A stretch of 64,000 nt of DNA. Source: Phoronis australis (taxonomy: Eukaryota > Phoronida > Phoronidae). Of this stretch, positions 33,864-45,943 are shown in pieces. The stretch lies in NCBI GenBank assembly GCA_002633005.1, contig NMRA01000104.1, positions 806,841 through 870,840 on the forward strand, written 5' to 3'. The position numbers and the translations under genes were made by a program. A model generated the notes under the pieces. The model made no database searches. It worked only from the letters and a program-made list of their open reading frames with translations, and had not been told where the DNA came from. The first letter of the stretch is position 1. The number at the start of each line of letters is the position of its first letter.

Positions 33864-35066
33864 TTATTCCACAGTTAACGGAATTTCTTGCAAACTGGTT
33901 AAAGTGTTTTTGTCTATCATATTCGCGGTCATTTCCGTATTATCCGTTTTTCCATCAGTGTCCTCTGAACCGTTGTTAACTGACGATATCCCGTGATCAT
34001 CGGGCATGGCAGAAAGACTTGGTAATTTTTTCGCTGTGTTGTTCACGTTTAGATTAGGCACAGAGGATGTCGACGTGAACTTCTTGCCTCTGCGATTTTT
34101 GGAATTTTTTAAAGCCAACATGGCTTCCCGTTCACGATTTTGTCGTATTTGCTCTTCAGACAGACTACTGTAAGCTGTTATATGAACCGGAATTCTATAG
34201 GAAAGTGTTCGTTTGTCGGTCAATGCATTCATAATTTCACTAATACCGAAAGAGGAAATTGTGGAATATTTCGTAGTCATTGTATTATGGTCGTGCGATT
34301 GTGCAGCTGGGGGCACTCCAGAGAAACCAACAATTCTTTCTCTTTCATGCCCATGTTGCCGCGGCCACGTAGACATCATGTTTAATGATTGACAAGACTT
34401 GGTGACATGATGGATTTTAGGGAGTCTTCCATTGATTTTAAATTCTGTTATTTTTCGTTGTGTGTCCATCATGCTTAGACGCCTTCTCTCTATTTTTCCG
34501 ATTCTCTCCCAGTCTTGTACAGACCGTTGGCCTTTGGCGTCACCATAGAGAGTGGACGCATTCCCTTCTTGCGCTAAGATGTCGGCTATTTCATTATATG
34601 CCAGCCTCCTAGCATGAACATAGGGTGTTAACTTGTGCTTGTCCAAAACATCCACTGATAAGTCGTACCTGTTCATGAACCGCACTAAGTATCGCACGAT
34701 GTCGGGATTTGTCGAGAACACAGCGTAGTGAAGTACGGTGTATCCATGGTTATCCCTCTCTGAGAAATCTACTGCTCCGACAGTTTCATTCATCACCACC
34801 TCCATTTCGACTGGACGGTTGAGGAGACACGTCCACGCCATAACTGTTTTACCACTTTTGTCTTTGCCGTCACATTTAGCTCCTCTTCGTGTCAAATATC
34901 GAAACATTCGCTCTCGCTTTCCATCGTCCTCGATTCTCAAAGCAATTACTAGCGGATTTTCTCCTTTCTTATTGCGCACAGTTGCCAGGTCCAGTCCGGT
35001 GTCCACAATAAGCTTGACCTGCTTAAAGCGACAATCCGCTATTGCTTGATAAAGATTTCTAGACAT
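33864..35066 (-). CDS. Ankyrin-repeat protein, intronless, 400 aa
   Basis: Single-exon frame from ATG at 35066 to a stop at 33864. The N-terminal half holds about four to five ankyrin repeats (residues 1-30, 34-66, 70-103, 107-140, 145-166); the best match is DNHGYTVLHYAVFSTNPDIV, followed by RYLV. The others are degenerate (KKGENPLVIALRIE; KSGKTVMAWTCLL). The C-terminal half (170-400) is basic, then Ser/Thr/Asn-rich and likely disordered. No membrane segment, death domain or SOCS box is seen. It is presumably a cytoplasmic scaffold. The early repeat layout recalls ANKRD34-type proteins, but I would not assign it. A GTAAGT donor at about 35659 could end a 5' UTR exon. The small ORF below 33836 is not part of it. 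Confidence 0.85.
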   Translation of the reverse strand: MSRNLYQAIADCRFKQVKLIVDTGLDLATVRNKKGENPLVIALRIEDDGKRERMFRYLTRRGAKCDGKDKSGKTVMAWTCLLNRPVEMEVVMNETVGAVDFSERDNHGYTVLHYAVFSTNPDIVRYLVRFMNRYDLSVDVLDKHKLTPYVHARRLAYNEIADILAQEGNASTLYGDAKGQRSVQDWERIGKIERRRLSMMDTQRKITEFKINGRLPKIHHVTKSCQSLNMMSTWPRQHGHERERIVGFSGVPPAAQSHDHNTMTTKYSTISSFGISEIMNALTDKRTLSYRIPVHITAYSSLSEEQIRQNREREAMLALKNSKNRRGKKFTSTSSVPNLNVNNTAKKLPSLSAMPDDHGISSVNNGSEDTDGKTDNTEMTANMIDKNTLTSLQEIPLTVE

Positions 35067-37427
35067 TATTCAGTGAACTCTCTCGCTCTTTGATGAGAAT
35101 ACATCACGAGCCACTTTTAGCCACGGCGTTCAAACTCCAGTTTTATTCGATGTTCTACAATGATAAAAGAAGGTGAATCAACTGAACTTCATCTTTAGAA
35201 ATGCAGACATCAAATATTTGACTTCAAGTGAGCAAACAATGGCTTCAATTCGATTGGAGTACGGATTTTTAATTTCTAGGGTTACTATTTTGGAATATAA
35301 GTCATTTTCCTATTTTAGTGTGTTTTTAAATTACCCTTAAAGTTCCACAAATAATAAACAAATGTTCCGCAAAATTAAATCAATTTTTTTGATTTTATTA
35401 ATTCTGTGCTCCAACGTTTATCAACGAAAAAATCAATCTCATCTAGGTCCTTGCGCCGATTGACTAAACAGTTTGAGGTTACCATGGAGACAATGTAGCT
35501 TAGGTTAACGGTTATGAAAATGTCACATGAACAGAAACACACGCCTGCTGCATAGTCATTGGATATGAATTTTGCAAGAGACATCTCCATAATACCCGCT
35601 GTGACTAAATGTCGAATTTTCGAAGAGGCCTATGACGTCACATACATGGACGTGAACTTACCGGAATTGCAAATCACAAAGATCGCGTAATCCGCGTCAA
35701 TGTCAAATCATTTTGCTGATTGTACCGTGGACTAAGGTGTAAGCAACTTACCAATTTATCCCAGTGCACTAAATTTCAAGGTACGCAAACCTAATAAACT
35801 AGTACATTTTAGTTCACATAAAAAATCTCTAAATTCTCACCTGTAACCCACACACCGTTGTGTTTAATTGTTGGTCGGCGCATACATCACCACGGCATCA
35901 TATCGTAAGTACCAAAGATTTCATTATCATCAAAAACCAGTTAAACAACCAATACAGCCAAACCACGCGCCCGTGTTCGTCTGCCTCGCCTACAGTTACC
36001 GGAGCTACCACCCCAGCTCCGCTGTCGTCTGGGACTAAGCCGATTACACTTTGATTATTAAGTAAGGGAACTCGAACACGTCTTGACGTGAACGTGTTTT
36101 TACATAGCTGGTTGGTATTGACACACGAAACACTACTGTGTACGCTAACTTAACAGTATTTACTTAGTCGGACAGCGAATAGATAGAGGAAAATGTTCAA
36201 CTTTTGAATCTGTCGCTAGGTTTATTTACCTTCACATCCATTGCGTGACACAAAGCACAGACATTTGCCAATATGTTTTGATTGCCTAACAAATTAATCA
36301 ATAAGTGTTTTTGTGTTCTAGACCAGTTTATTGGTTTAATGTGTTATAAGCAATATCGTGTTGACATTGTTATTGTATTTCCGTCAATAACTTTGCTTTA
36401 ATAGGATGCAATTACATGTTCACTTCTTTGCCCTGATTTCTGCTTTCTCACCTTACGTTGCGGGGTCACGTGCTGCTCCACGATTGAGATAGTGCCTTCT
36501 ATATCTTACTGAGAAAATTACAATCTACTTGTGAACAAATGTCATTCGAATGGGATTGACCATACCTTTTCTTTATCTCTTCAGACAAGCTTACATTAAC
36601 TTGGGTTGGAGGTCGTATACCCTCTTGATCGAGGACTCAAATCCTATTTTTAAAAGTTGATACATTTTATGTTTCAATAATAAAAAGTTCTTAGTGGGAT
36701 TCCAACCCCTACCTGAATGGTACCCATTCGTACACTTGGGTATTGTACGGGTAATGCTTGAAACTGAACATGCAAACCATGTGCGCATACGCCTGCATAT
36801 GCATATGCATGTGGGTGCATATTGTCGTCATTCTTCCAGGTTGTCCGATTGGTCAGATGTCCGTTCGATATCTTAAAAACCCCATGAAATTTGGCACAAA
36901 GTTATGAGCCATCTAGGGCAGTGCATATCACTTTTCAATCTATCTCAGCTTCCCGGGGCCACGGCTTTTCAGTATTTTTGCGAAGAACATTTAAAGTACC
37001 GGATAAGATCCAGGGGATCTCTGGACGAATTTCAATGAAACTTAACACAGAGGTTAATAACGACAATACGCGTATTCGACCATTGCAACATCCGCTAATG
37101 TCTGTCTGTGTCTCGACGAGTGACTTTTCAGTAAGCTACATTTGGGGTGATCGACCAACGTGTCGTCATTCCGGGTTGTATTTATAGATAGGTCTGGCGG
37201 ACGTTCAGTTACTTACAAACCCAATCATCACTTTCCACCCAAGTAAAGAAAAAGTTGAGACCAACTGTATAGAGCGGTAAATGGTTTAAATCAAAAGTTC
37301 GCTTCTTCGATTGAACGCGGGGGTTTGTAACCGCTTCACAGGTGATGGCTCAGTGTGGGCAACTACGCCTTCTTCAGTCGGCTACAAGAGTGTTGTATCC
37401 GAAAAATGTTTTTATCGCCTCTAAGAG

Positions 37428-40268
37428 CAGTGGCGGTGTGGGTAGTTCTTTGTAGGTGGGGCAAGGTGAGAAAATTGTCCCCCCATGGCATACTGTGAAT
37501 GCCAACTTTTGTGTGGCCAACAGGTACGTTGATTAGCTATAAAACACAAGTAAAGAAAATGAATTGACATGCTTATTGTTCATCACGAAATTAAAAAAGG
37601 ACGCATAGGCCCTGATTCAATTTAATGGCGCTAATTCTGACTGAACATAATTCGCGAATTTGTTAAGTCACGTGTTCAGTACAAATGCGCCCGTTTCATG
37701 CAACTCCGCTGCGTATCCAATGTTTTTCAATGTCGTGGTTGTACAAGCGACACAAGTTGCACCGGAAAAGGAGCAATCTCGTATTTATGTACACGCCGCG
37801 CGCATGCACGGTGACCCGGGTGAGGGCGGACCAGATCCAATCTCGAGATTTCTGGCACAAGTTGTTATAGAGGGCGTATGCAAAAACACTTGTTGGGAGC
37901 AGTAACGATGTTTTTGTCTGATCATCTTTTTCAGTGGGGAACAAACGAGCGTTTTTCTCCTGTCTGACACCGCTGCGTTTTCTAAATCTTAATTTTTGGC
38001 ACTGGAATTATTGCATGGACCGACGAGGTTACTGGATCTAACGCTTTAGAGAGAGAATGGAATGCTTCAGAGCCCTGGCACACGACTTGATGTTACTTTT
38101 GCCTGGCGTTATTGGATGCATCAGCATGTGCACATATATTCACCGTTTCACATAACGTTTCATCATCACGAATACTGCTATCAGTTTCGCTAGTGAATGC
38201 ATCTAAAGTTTCAAGTGTAGGCTAATTCGATTGTAGTCCTTGGACTACATTAGACGTATGTTCTGGCGTCACTGATGCTTAAGACTTTACTAGGCGTTTC
38301 TGCGGGTATACCCATTGCCACCAAGTCGAATATTAAATCAACGTGCAATTCGCTGTCATTTCGCTACAACGGGGCGCAATGATTTTTAGAACATTTACAG
38401 TTTCAAACTGGAGCGGAGATGATTCAAGGCTTATTTTTGAGGCATGTTTGTCACTGACAACTACAGCAATGTTTGATGGTGCAAGTACATCGAATGACCT
38501 GTTAGCACTATCGTACTCCTCCTCGACAGGCTGCAGTTTGATGCGACTGATATTTTAAGAGGGGTTCGTTTGGTTCCAGTCCTGAGCATAGATTAAATGA
38601 ACCAGTTCTACTTCTGCATCGATATTGCTACTTTTGAGGAAATTTTTCATAAAAGTCTCTAGTTGTTTGATTTCTTGGTCCCTGAACGCTTTCAGTTTCC
38701 TGTTCTCGGTTTCCAGATTTTTACTTAGACATGTTTTACGGTCATCGGACCTAAAATTGCATTACGTGTTCTGAGATATGGCGAAGCAGATGGAAATATT
38801 TGAATTTATTTTTGCTGCCTAGATGACACAATTTTTGGTCTGTTGCATACGGAATTTAAACTGCTTTCCAATTTAATCCGTTTCTTGTTTACTTGCTTGA
38901 ATTATTATTTATGAAACTATATGTGTTCCACCCGGCTGGCCACCCGTTTCATCCTAGGTCCCCAACAATTTGACAACCCGCTTATTTTCCCTCGGTGTCG
39001 CTACTTATTATATCTATAACCTCTCTCGTATTTTCCATTGAGTGGTCCCTGTCCATTTTTTGATTTGCTAGAATTTTCTTTAATTTTTCCCCGAATCCGG
39101 TGAGCAACTTCTCCCATACAATACGTTACATAGGCTACACAAAACGTACCGAGAATAGCGAAGATGAAGTAATATCGCGTATCGACCGAGACCGCGGATT
39201 AATGCGAGTGAGATATTACTTCATCTACGCCAATCGATGTACATTTTGTATTTATCCCATACGCTTCGAATTCCTAAGTTTCATTAAGTTTTCGGTAGAT
39301 TTTTTAAATAGTTCACTCAGACTGTTCACGTGGCAGATCACATCCTATATGTACGTACTTGAGCGTTAGGTTACAAGTTTTCTCTAGTAAAAAGAAACAG
39401 TTTTAAATGTAACGGTTTATTACCTGGAAAGAAATAACAAAGATCAAAACAACGGCAATTGTTCATTGAATTTGTAACATTTCCTGAAAATAGTTAAATA
39501 ACAATATTTGATATTGTAGTTACCGAGGAATCGGCGCCTGAGTTGCAGACAATATAAAATTCAGCTATTGAAAATTGAGACAAAAAGAGTCACACAGATG
39601 TTAAGTTTGGGAACTGATTGGATGTTGAGTGTTATTTATACTGCTGCAATAGTATTACGTTAAACTATTTCGGAAGGTTTGATGATCGAACCGGCTAACG
39701 ACGTCGAGTCGACATTTGAACTTTCCATGTCAGAGGCACTGTTGAAGTAGTGCGAAAGGGGAATACGGAAAGTAATATCAAACGAGTGTATTGCATTCAA
39801 CTGATTCAACGCGTATGGGATAAATCTAAATCCTCATTGGATAGCTCATATTCTGGCTAACTTCTGGCTTTTTGATCTCGTACCAGACTCGACAGCTCAA
39901 GGTCTAGTCTCGGATCCACAAGGCACTAGGCATGAACTACATTCATGACAGAGCGCGTTGTTTTAGTTGTCTTGGGACGGATTAGCGGTTGCAAAGCACG
40001 AATAGGTTCTCTGTATGTTTACCATGCGGAAATCTGTCGTAAGACACCTATGAAACAACGCGTCCCGTGATGTAAGGGGCACATTTTACAAGCTTTGTTA
40101 CACAGGCCAACACATCGTAAGTGAAAGTTTTATATATATTTACACACAGTTTGAAGCAGTAAATTTGTGATTTGGCTACCCCAGACTTTAATTTTGGCGC
40201 CCCTTCAACGCATTTTCAGGGAGGCAGACCCCATCGCCCCCCCTCCCCCCTCTGACACACCGCCAGTA
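37428..40268. mobile_element. Probable decayed DNA transposon with TIRs, about 2.8 kb
   Basis: The left end reads CAGTGGCGGTGTG (37428-37440) and the right end CACACCGCCAGTA (40256-40268), inverted repeats over TGGCGGTGTG. The flanks TCTAAGAG (left) and TCTCAGAG (right, from 40271) look like an 8-bp target duplication with one mismatch, as expected for hAT-type elements. Inside is a broken minus-strand reading frame. No transposase motif is recognised, so two unrelated short elements remain possible. Confidence 0.4.
38343..38753 (-). pseudogene. Broken reading frame with coiled-coil-like segment
   Basis: On the minus strand a frame after a plausible acceptor (AATGCAATTTTAG) encodes a charged helical stretch (LSKNLETENRKLKAFRDQEI, then KQLETFMKNFL), then DAEVELVHLIYAQDW. 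An in-frame TAA follows near 38558, after which the same frame stays open as LQPVEEEYDSANRSFDV and beyond to about 38343. Protein-like composition on both sides of one stop suggests a recently inactivated gene, possibly belonging to the surrounding transposon. The family is not recognised. Confidence 0.35.
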
Positions 40269-40270
40269 GT

Positions 40271-41889
40271 CTCAGAGGAAGTACTAACAATGAAAAAGAA
40301 TCCTAAGAACCCTACGTTGACAACCTAACCGCACTACAGAACCATGCTGTTGTGGTTAATTAAATAGCTGATGTTATTGGTCTCTAGAAAATTAGACGAT
40401 CATTTTTACATTAGGGGCGACAATAATATTTTTTAAATTTACGTTTTGAAGGCTTGTAAATAGCATATTTGAATATGTCGTGAAAACCACACATGATTAG
40501 GTTTTGAATTTTGAAAATTGGAAATGTGGCTTTCCCAACCTAAAACGTTTGTTTAATGATGCAGTAATATGTTCCTCATTAATGCTGCTGGGTGTGCAAC
40601 ATAATTGGGCCAGTTACCAAACCACCAGGCAGCAGTTGGATTTTGAGGTAAGCCAAGTGTCATGATACAATTCTTGGTGAGGTGAAATCCCAAAAACAAG
40701 ACCAGAGTTTAGTAAGTATCCTTGTAACAGTATTAAACTACAAATTTTAATATAAAAAACGATAAATTTACTAAACCCACTTTCTTGGCTGGTTCACGAT
40801 CAGCTGAGAAGGCGAATTTCTTGCCACCTATCGTCACCTCGGGGAACCATTCGCGCAATCTAAAAAGAATGGATAACCTACGGAGCGCCCACTGAAGTCA
40901 AAGGTCAATATAATTTACGTGCAAAGGAGACATTTAATAATATGATAGCCTTGTTTCGGGCACAAGCACAGAGCAATGAGCTCTCCTGGTATAGCTCATT
41001 GCACAGAGGAAATCAACCACTTCACAATTGCTGCTCCACTTTGCAAAACTTTGAAATCGTTCAGTTAACACAGTGGACCTACACACCGTAACTTGTATAC
41101 TACAGGTAACCCAAAGCCCAACTGTTTTGAGGCAAAATCTTGTTACTCAAAAGAACCTTAAAATTCTGTAGAATCACGGTAAATTTAACAGGAAACATCA
41201 ATTTGGAGAATCACGTTTAAGTACACAGGCGGAGTTATAGAAGCTAAAACTGTAGCTACAGATTCACATTCTCGGCAGCAGCTGGGATTTATACCGAATC
41301 TGTAACGTTTGCTTTAAAACTCAATGATCGATACCCGGTCGTAAGGCGTGCCCATTCCAGAGTAGTAGGCCTATCTTTCCCCTTGCATCAAGTACATGGT
41401 CCACCCAATAAAAGTGCTGTGGACAATGTACGTTTTTGGAAGAGCTCATCCGTTTCCCTGAGGCTCGGTGTTCACACGGCGCACGGAGAGCGCGCCGCGT
41501 GAAGTGAAGGGGTAGTTCAGGTAGCGCAACTATAAATTTAAAAAGCGCCGAGTCTCCCCTCTCCAAGCGCACTAACTGGCCATGGCAAGCCTATATCGTG
41601 ATGCGGTAAAACACAACAAAGTTGAAGTGAATGTGCAACAATAAACCATTTCAACAGCACCGGACCAGAACAGGTATCAAACAAAATATAGATTTGGAAA
41701 ACAATGTCATACGTCAACATCTACAGATCTCTAATGCTGCTTGCTTCGACTGGATCAGATGGTTTATAGCACACTGTCACTGTCGATGTTTAAAGAAAAA
41801 AAAGGAAACGTTTGGGCTACATGTGACATTACATGTAAAATCTTGTAAAACTACGTGTTTGCTTGCTAAAGTTTCACGTTGTTTTACAG
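40271..41889. other. Intergenic stretch, nothing recognised
   Basis: Between the possible transposon and the GPCR stop codon. The GC-rich patch at 41430-41500 has short open frames on the minus strand, but no splice or domain support. Confidence 0.4.
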
Positions 41890-42930
41890 TTAGTTTAAGT
41901 CGCACATGGTGACGTCAGTTTCACTGTGATCGCGTGCCTTCACAGACACAATGTTTGTAATCTTCCTGTTACAGCAGCACTTTTTGCGCAAGAAATCCCG
42001 AATCTCCGACGTTCGCAAGGAATAGATAATGGGATTGAGGCCTGTCTGAATAAAAGCGCAACTCGCGGTAACTTTTGTAGACTGGTGGGCGTAAGCGTGG
42101 AGCAGTCCCGTGCAAGTGGTAATTGTGCACGCCGAGGCCGTCATTATAGACACGATAAACGGAACCCAACATACAATGTACAGCGACGTCATCACAAACG
42201 TTGTCTTGGCAGCCTTCGTGCTTGCTCCATGTGCGCGAGCCTGGTCAGAAGATGTCACCGCTAGTTTGCGAATTTCAGCAATGTGACGGCGAGCGATCGT
42301 GTACATAATACAGTAGGCGGTTAGGACAACCACCAGACTAACGCCAATGACTCCTATCGCCCAAAAAGTAACATAATCTGTTGTATGTTTGTAATAACGA
42401 TCACAGCCATAGTAATAAGGGGTGTCAGCAACCACTTCCCATCCAAATGTCGGATAAAACGTCACCAAGATGGCCCAAAGCCAGACTAAAGCAATAGAGG
42501 CGGCGGCACGAGTGCGAGTGACAATTTCTGTATATCTGAATGGAGAAAAGATAGCGATACAGCGGTCAACGGATATCAAGGCGACACTGAGGAATGACGT
42601 AGTAACCAAGACGGTTGGCCAGTTGGTGATGAGGTTACACAGTCCCACCGTCATGTTGTACCGGGAGGGTGTTATAAGAGCGGGTGAGCTGCGGTCGTAG
42701 AACGCTGTCAACGGAATAGAAATCAGACCGTTTTGTAAGTCGACAAACGCCAGATTGAGAACGAATATGTTCACACAGCTACGTATTCGAGGAGACAAGA
42801 AAAAGACAACGATGACCATGCCGTTAGTAGCGCAAACAAACACGCCAATTAAAAGCATTGCGGCTACCACCGGGGCCGACTTAGGGGATGGCTCCGAAAC
42901 ATTTTGCGTATTGTTGAAACTAAAATTCAT
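41890..42930 (-). CDS. Orphan class A (rhodopsin-like) GPCR, intronless
   Basis: Seven hydrophobic segments and class A hallmarks are visible (numbering from the upstream ATG at 42999): N59 in TM1 (TNGMVIVV), LAFVD in TM2 (D87), C121 at the top of TM3 paired with C199 in loop 2, DRC at 145-147 in place of DRY, Trp in TM4, CWVP in TM6 (277-280) and NPIIY in TM7 (322-326). A CCC cluster (341-343) could be palmitoylated. The start at 42930 is preferred because it gives a short N terminus with three sequons (NFS, NNT, NVS); the upstream ATG adds 23 residues. Position 3.32 is Pro128, not Asp, which argues against a biogenic-amine receptor. The length of 346 residues is normal. The ligand is unknown. 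It is a plasma membrane receptor, presumably G-protein coupled. Confidence 0.92.
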   Translation of the reverse strand: MNFSFNNTQNVSEPSPKSAPVVAAMLLIGVFVCATNGMVIVVFFLSPRIRSCVNIFVLNLAFVDLQNGLISIPLTAFYDRSSPALITPSRYNMTVGLCNLITNWPTVLVTTSFLSVALISVDRCIAIFSPFRYTEIVTRTRAAASIALVWLWAILVTFYPTFGWEVVADTPYYYGCDRYYKHTTDYVTFWAIGVIGVSLVVVLTAYCIMYTIARRHIAEIRKLAVTSSDQARAHGASTKAAKTTFVMTSLYIVCWVPFIVSIMTASACTITTCTGLLHAYAHQSTKVTASCAFIQTGLNPIIYSLRTSEIRDFLRKKCCCNRKITNIVSVKARDHSETDVTMCDLN

Positions 42931-44496
42931 TTTGCTCCAATTCTCTATTGTTTTAAAGTTTTGTGTGGCACAGTCCAGAAGAATAATCACACACAACACG
43001 ACTCGATCTCTTCCAATACTTCTTCTATAACTCCAAGTCCAACTGAGAACTACTAAGTTCTCGCCACTGAAAGGCGCAACTAAATGAAGTTCACCAGTGA
43101 CATAACTTTACATATCTCCATGATGTACCATGCAAATATTTTATGTGAATTGTTTATCAAGCCAATTGAAGTTAAATAAATATTTAAGTAACAAAACTCC
43201 AGGTAGGTTGTCGCTTAATTACTTGGGAAAGACCGGGTGGTTTAATTTGATTTCGACAGCATTCAAAGACAAAAATCGATTATCTGAACAAGCAGAGAAT
43301 ACTCATGTTTTTCAACATTCTTCATTTTCGTAAATCAAACATTTCAATGACGATTCGCTGCTTAGCATTCGAATACAAATTGAAACCTGAAACACAAAGT
43401 TTTTATAATTACAAATTGCCAAAGCGGCCGTGGTGATGAATTCATGTTTTCCAATAGGTAATTAAGTAAACGTATGTTTGAAATTTAAATGCCCCAAGCG
43501 CAAACTGCGAACAAAAAAGGAAAGGCATGTAAAACGAGTCCTAGAAAGGACTGATCACGCGCTCTTTGTGAGTTTCCAGTTGCAGCAAGAATATCATTTA
43601 CGTGGTAATGAAAATTTCAACAATCCGTGAAAAGTTCGCTGAATGTTTTGTTTTTTACATTCAAGCTCTCAACCTAGAATGTCATGATAGAAATCTTGAA
43701 AAGGCTGCTTATGTATGAGAAGAAACAAAGAAAGAAAGAATTTACAAGTTTTGTGCGAAAATTTTCACATCTTGTGGAACGCTTTGCGATCTCCGTGGAT
43801 AAGTAGACATTTTTAGAAACGGCTCACGTGACCAAAAATTCAAACGTACTCGCGTATATTGGTAGCCCAACGTGCATGCCAAGTATCCGGATCAAACAGT
43901 GTTTTTGCTTCAGTGTTTTGTGTTCAGTTACAGGCAATGGCTTAGGATGTTGGCTCTGTCATTTGTCCACACCAATGCTCTCCATTGCGACCAAAGCATA
44001 ACCATGGATCAGCACGATTAACATTAAAAAGTTAATATAAGCAGTCTTTGAATTTTTAAAATCTAGGCATTATACTAGAGAAGTAAGCGAATAGATTTTC
44101 ATGAACATCGCGGCTTAGCAATTCGAACATTAATCTGTGAATCGATTATGGCGGGTGAGTCAACCTGGCTTAGGCGCTGGGGCAATAAAACCCCAAAGTT
44201 AGCGTAGTATTTGTGAATATGAAGCGAAAAATGTAAAAAATTCCACGTGAACTTTCCACTAAATTGAGGGTTATATTCTCCAACGAGATAACTGTGTGTG
44301 AGCGATTATATTTTAGTTGATGAGAAACTTGTCGCTATCGCCGTTACGGAGATCTCATTGTTTGACTATGCTCATGAAGTGAGTAATGGTCGTGGTTAGT
44401 CGACTATGTTTTTAACGGGGGCAGCAGTTAATTTCGGATAACCATCCATTTAGAGATTGAACTCGAAGAAGGGACCCATGAAAATGTCACCCTTTC
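42931..44496. other. Upstream region of the GPCR, no gene seen
   Basis: AT-rich sequence with short chance frames only. A GPCR 5' UTR or promoter may lie next to 42930, but no motif decides it. Confidence 0.35.
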
Positions 44497-44644
44497 CAGA
44501 GGCGGATACAGGATTTAGAGTTGGGGGGTGGTATGGCAGAGTATTAGCCAGGATTTCGCCCATCAGACATTCGCACTCCCGAACTGCCAAATGGAATCTG
44601 GGAGAATTTTAGGGGAGCCCTGTCCTCCTCTAAATCCGCCACTG
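44497..44644 (-). mobile_element. Short TIR repeat R3, copy in inverted orientation
   Basis: 148 bp starting CAGAGGCGGATACAGGATTT and ending AAATCCGCCACTG. It is the reverse-oriented relative of 54555-54707 and 58284-58435, sharing AGAGTATTAGCCAGGA and GGGAGAATTTTAGG. The ends resemble hAT-type termini (CAGNGGCGGA). No clean target duplication was found. Confidence 0.75.
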
Positions 44645-45943
44645 CTTTCGCATTTTCGTTCCAAAAAGCAGCACATTTTGCAGTGATTAAATTCTACAAG
44701 CCAAGATCGCGGACAGCTAAGTGTCATTTTAAGCTACTAATTAAGCAGTTGTCATTATACTTATGCCTTTAAGACACGTTACCTGTCCGTAAGTATCAAC
44801 AGACACGGTGGTACATGTAGAAGAAACTTCATGGAACAAAATTTCCTGCAAATTTCCTATCAAACCGTTACCATCTATAGTTGCGACGCCCAATGAAGCA
44901 AAGCAGAGCGCGTGCCGTTCTATTCAATGGAACGATTCGCAACTCTGTATGTTCAACAATTCGTACCTGGTGGCGCCACTTTTTGGTCCACGAGCCCACA
45001 CTAAATTACTGTTAGCATGAGCACACGATCCTCTGAGCGGGTGCAAGCGATTTGGCAGTGGCAGTTGAATTAAATTCACGACACGCAAGCATAAACGACA
45101 GGTAAAAGTGAATTGGCAGTTGTGGACTTTTAAGTGGTATTATAAATCCATGCCCATGTTACTAAATTCCAGATACGATACCCCAAACCCCAATACCGAA
45201 CCAGCAGACCACCAGTTCGCGACGCCCAGACACGGCAAGCGAACTGCGGGTAAGTTATCTGGTGTCTGCTGGTCTAGGTCTCACGGGGTTTCGATACCCG
45301 GCCATGGAATAGTTTCCACCCTTTGTATTAAGACAGATTACAAGAACTTGCATGAGGATGAGAACTTTCGTGAAGTGAACGTGTATCGAACATTATTGTC
45401 CAGGTAAGTGCCGCCGGCAACAGTTTATGTGGAACATAGCAAATTTCTTTGAAACTTTGAATACCCGAAAACAGTACACACGAGCCAGCATGAGTGGGAA
45501 CAACCGACTCCTGAGTGGTTTTAACATATTTTACAGACTTATGATTACAAGCAATGTTTTTGCAACAAAACCGATTCCATACCAAACAATGCATTAACCA
45601 GTCGCACGTCAGTGACAATAAACCTCGTACGGCGTGATCGTTAGTTACAGTCGTATTTGCCATCAGATGTACACGTAAATATTTTACTGTGAGTCATTTT
45701 TAAACTCCATTTTACGTAGGGCCCCTACTTAGACAAGAGAGAATGATCAAGAGTAAGTGCAGAGACATTGTCATTTCATTCCTCTGGTATAGATCTTTTT
45801 AAACATGTCAGTAATGCACATGGTAATTTTTGTGGATCAGGCTTAAACTTTTCATATGCACTGTGCATTAGTCTCACTTTTGTATTTACTCTTAAGGTGA
45901 CAGCCATTCGGAAGAGGTACTAACGTGAAGGTATCAAGCCGAC

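Noticed and set aside
35930-36060. Pro/Ser/Thr-rich open segment after a strong pyrimidine tract (possible terminal exon)
   Set aside because: No partner exon, and the same DNA is also open on the other strand.
39161-39226. 14-bp inverted repeat GATGAAGTAATATC...GATATTACTTCATC
   Set aside because: Too short to call an element alone; probably internal to the decayed transposon region.
45180-45310. tRNA-like 3' half (GGTTTCGATACCC) near 45285
   Set aside because: No matching D arm, anticodon arm or acceptor stem could be drawn.
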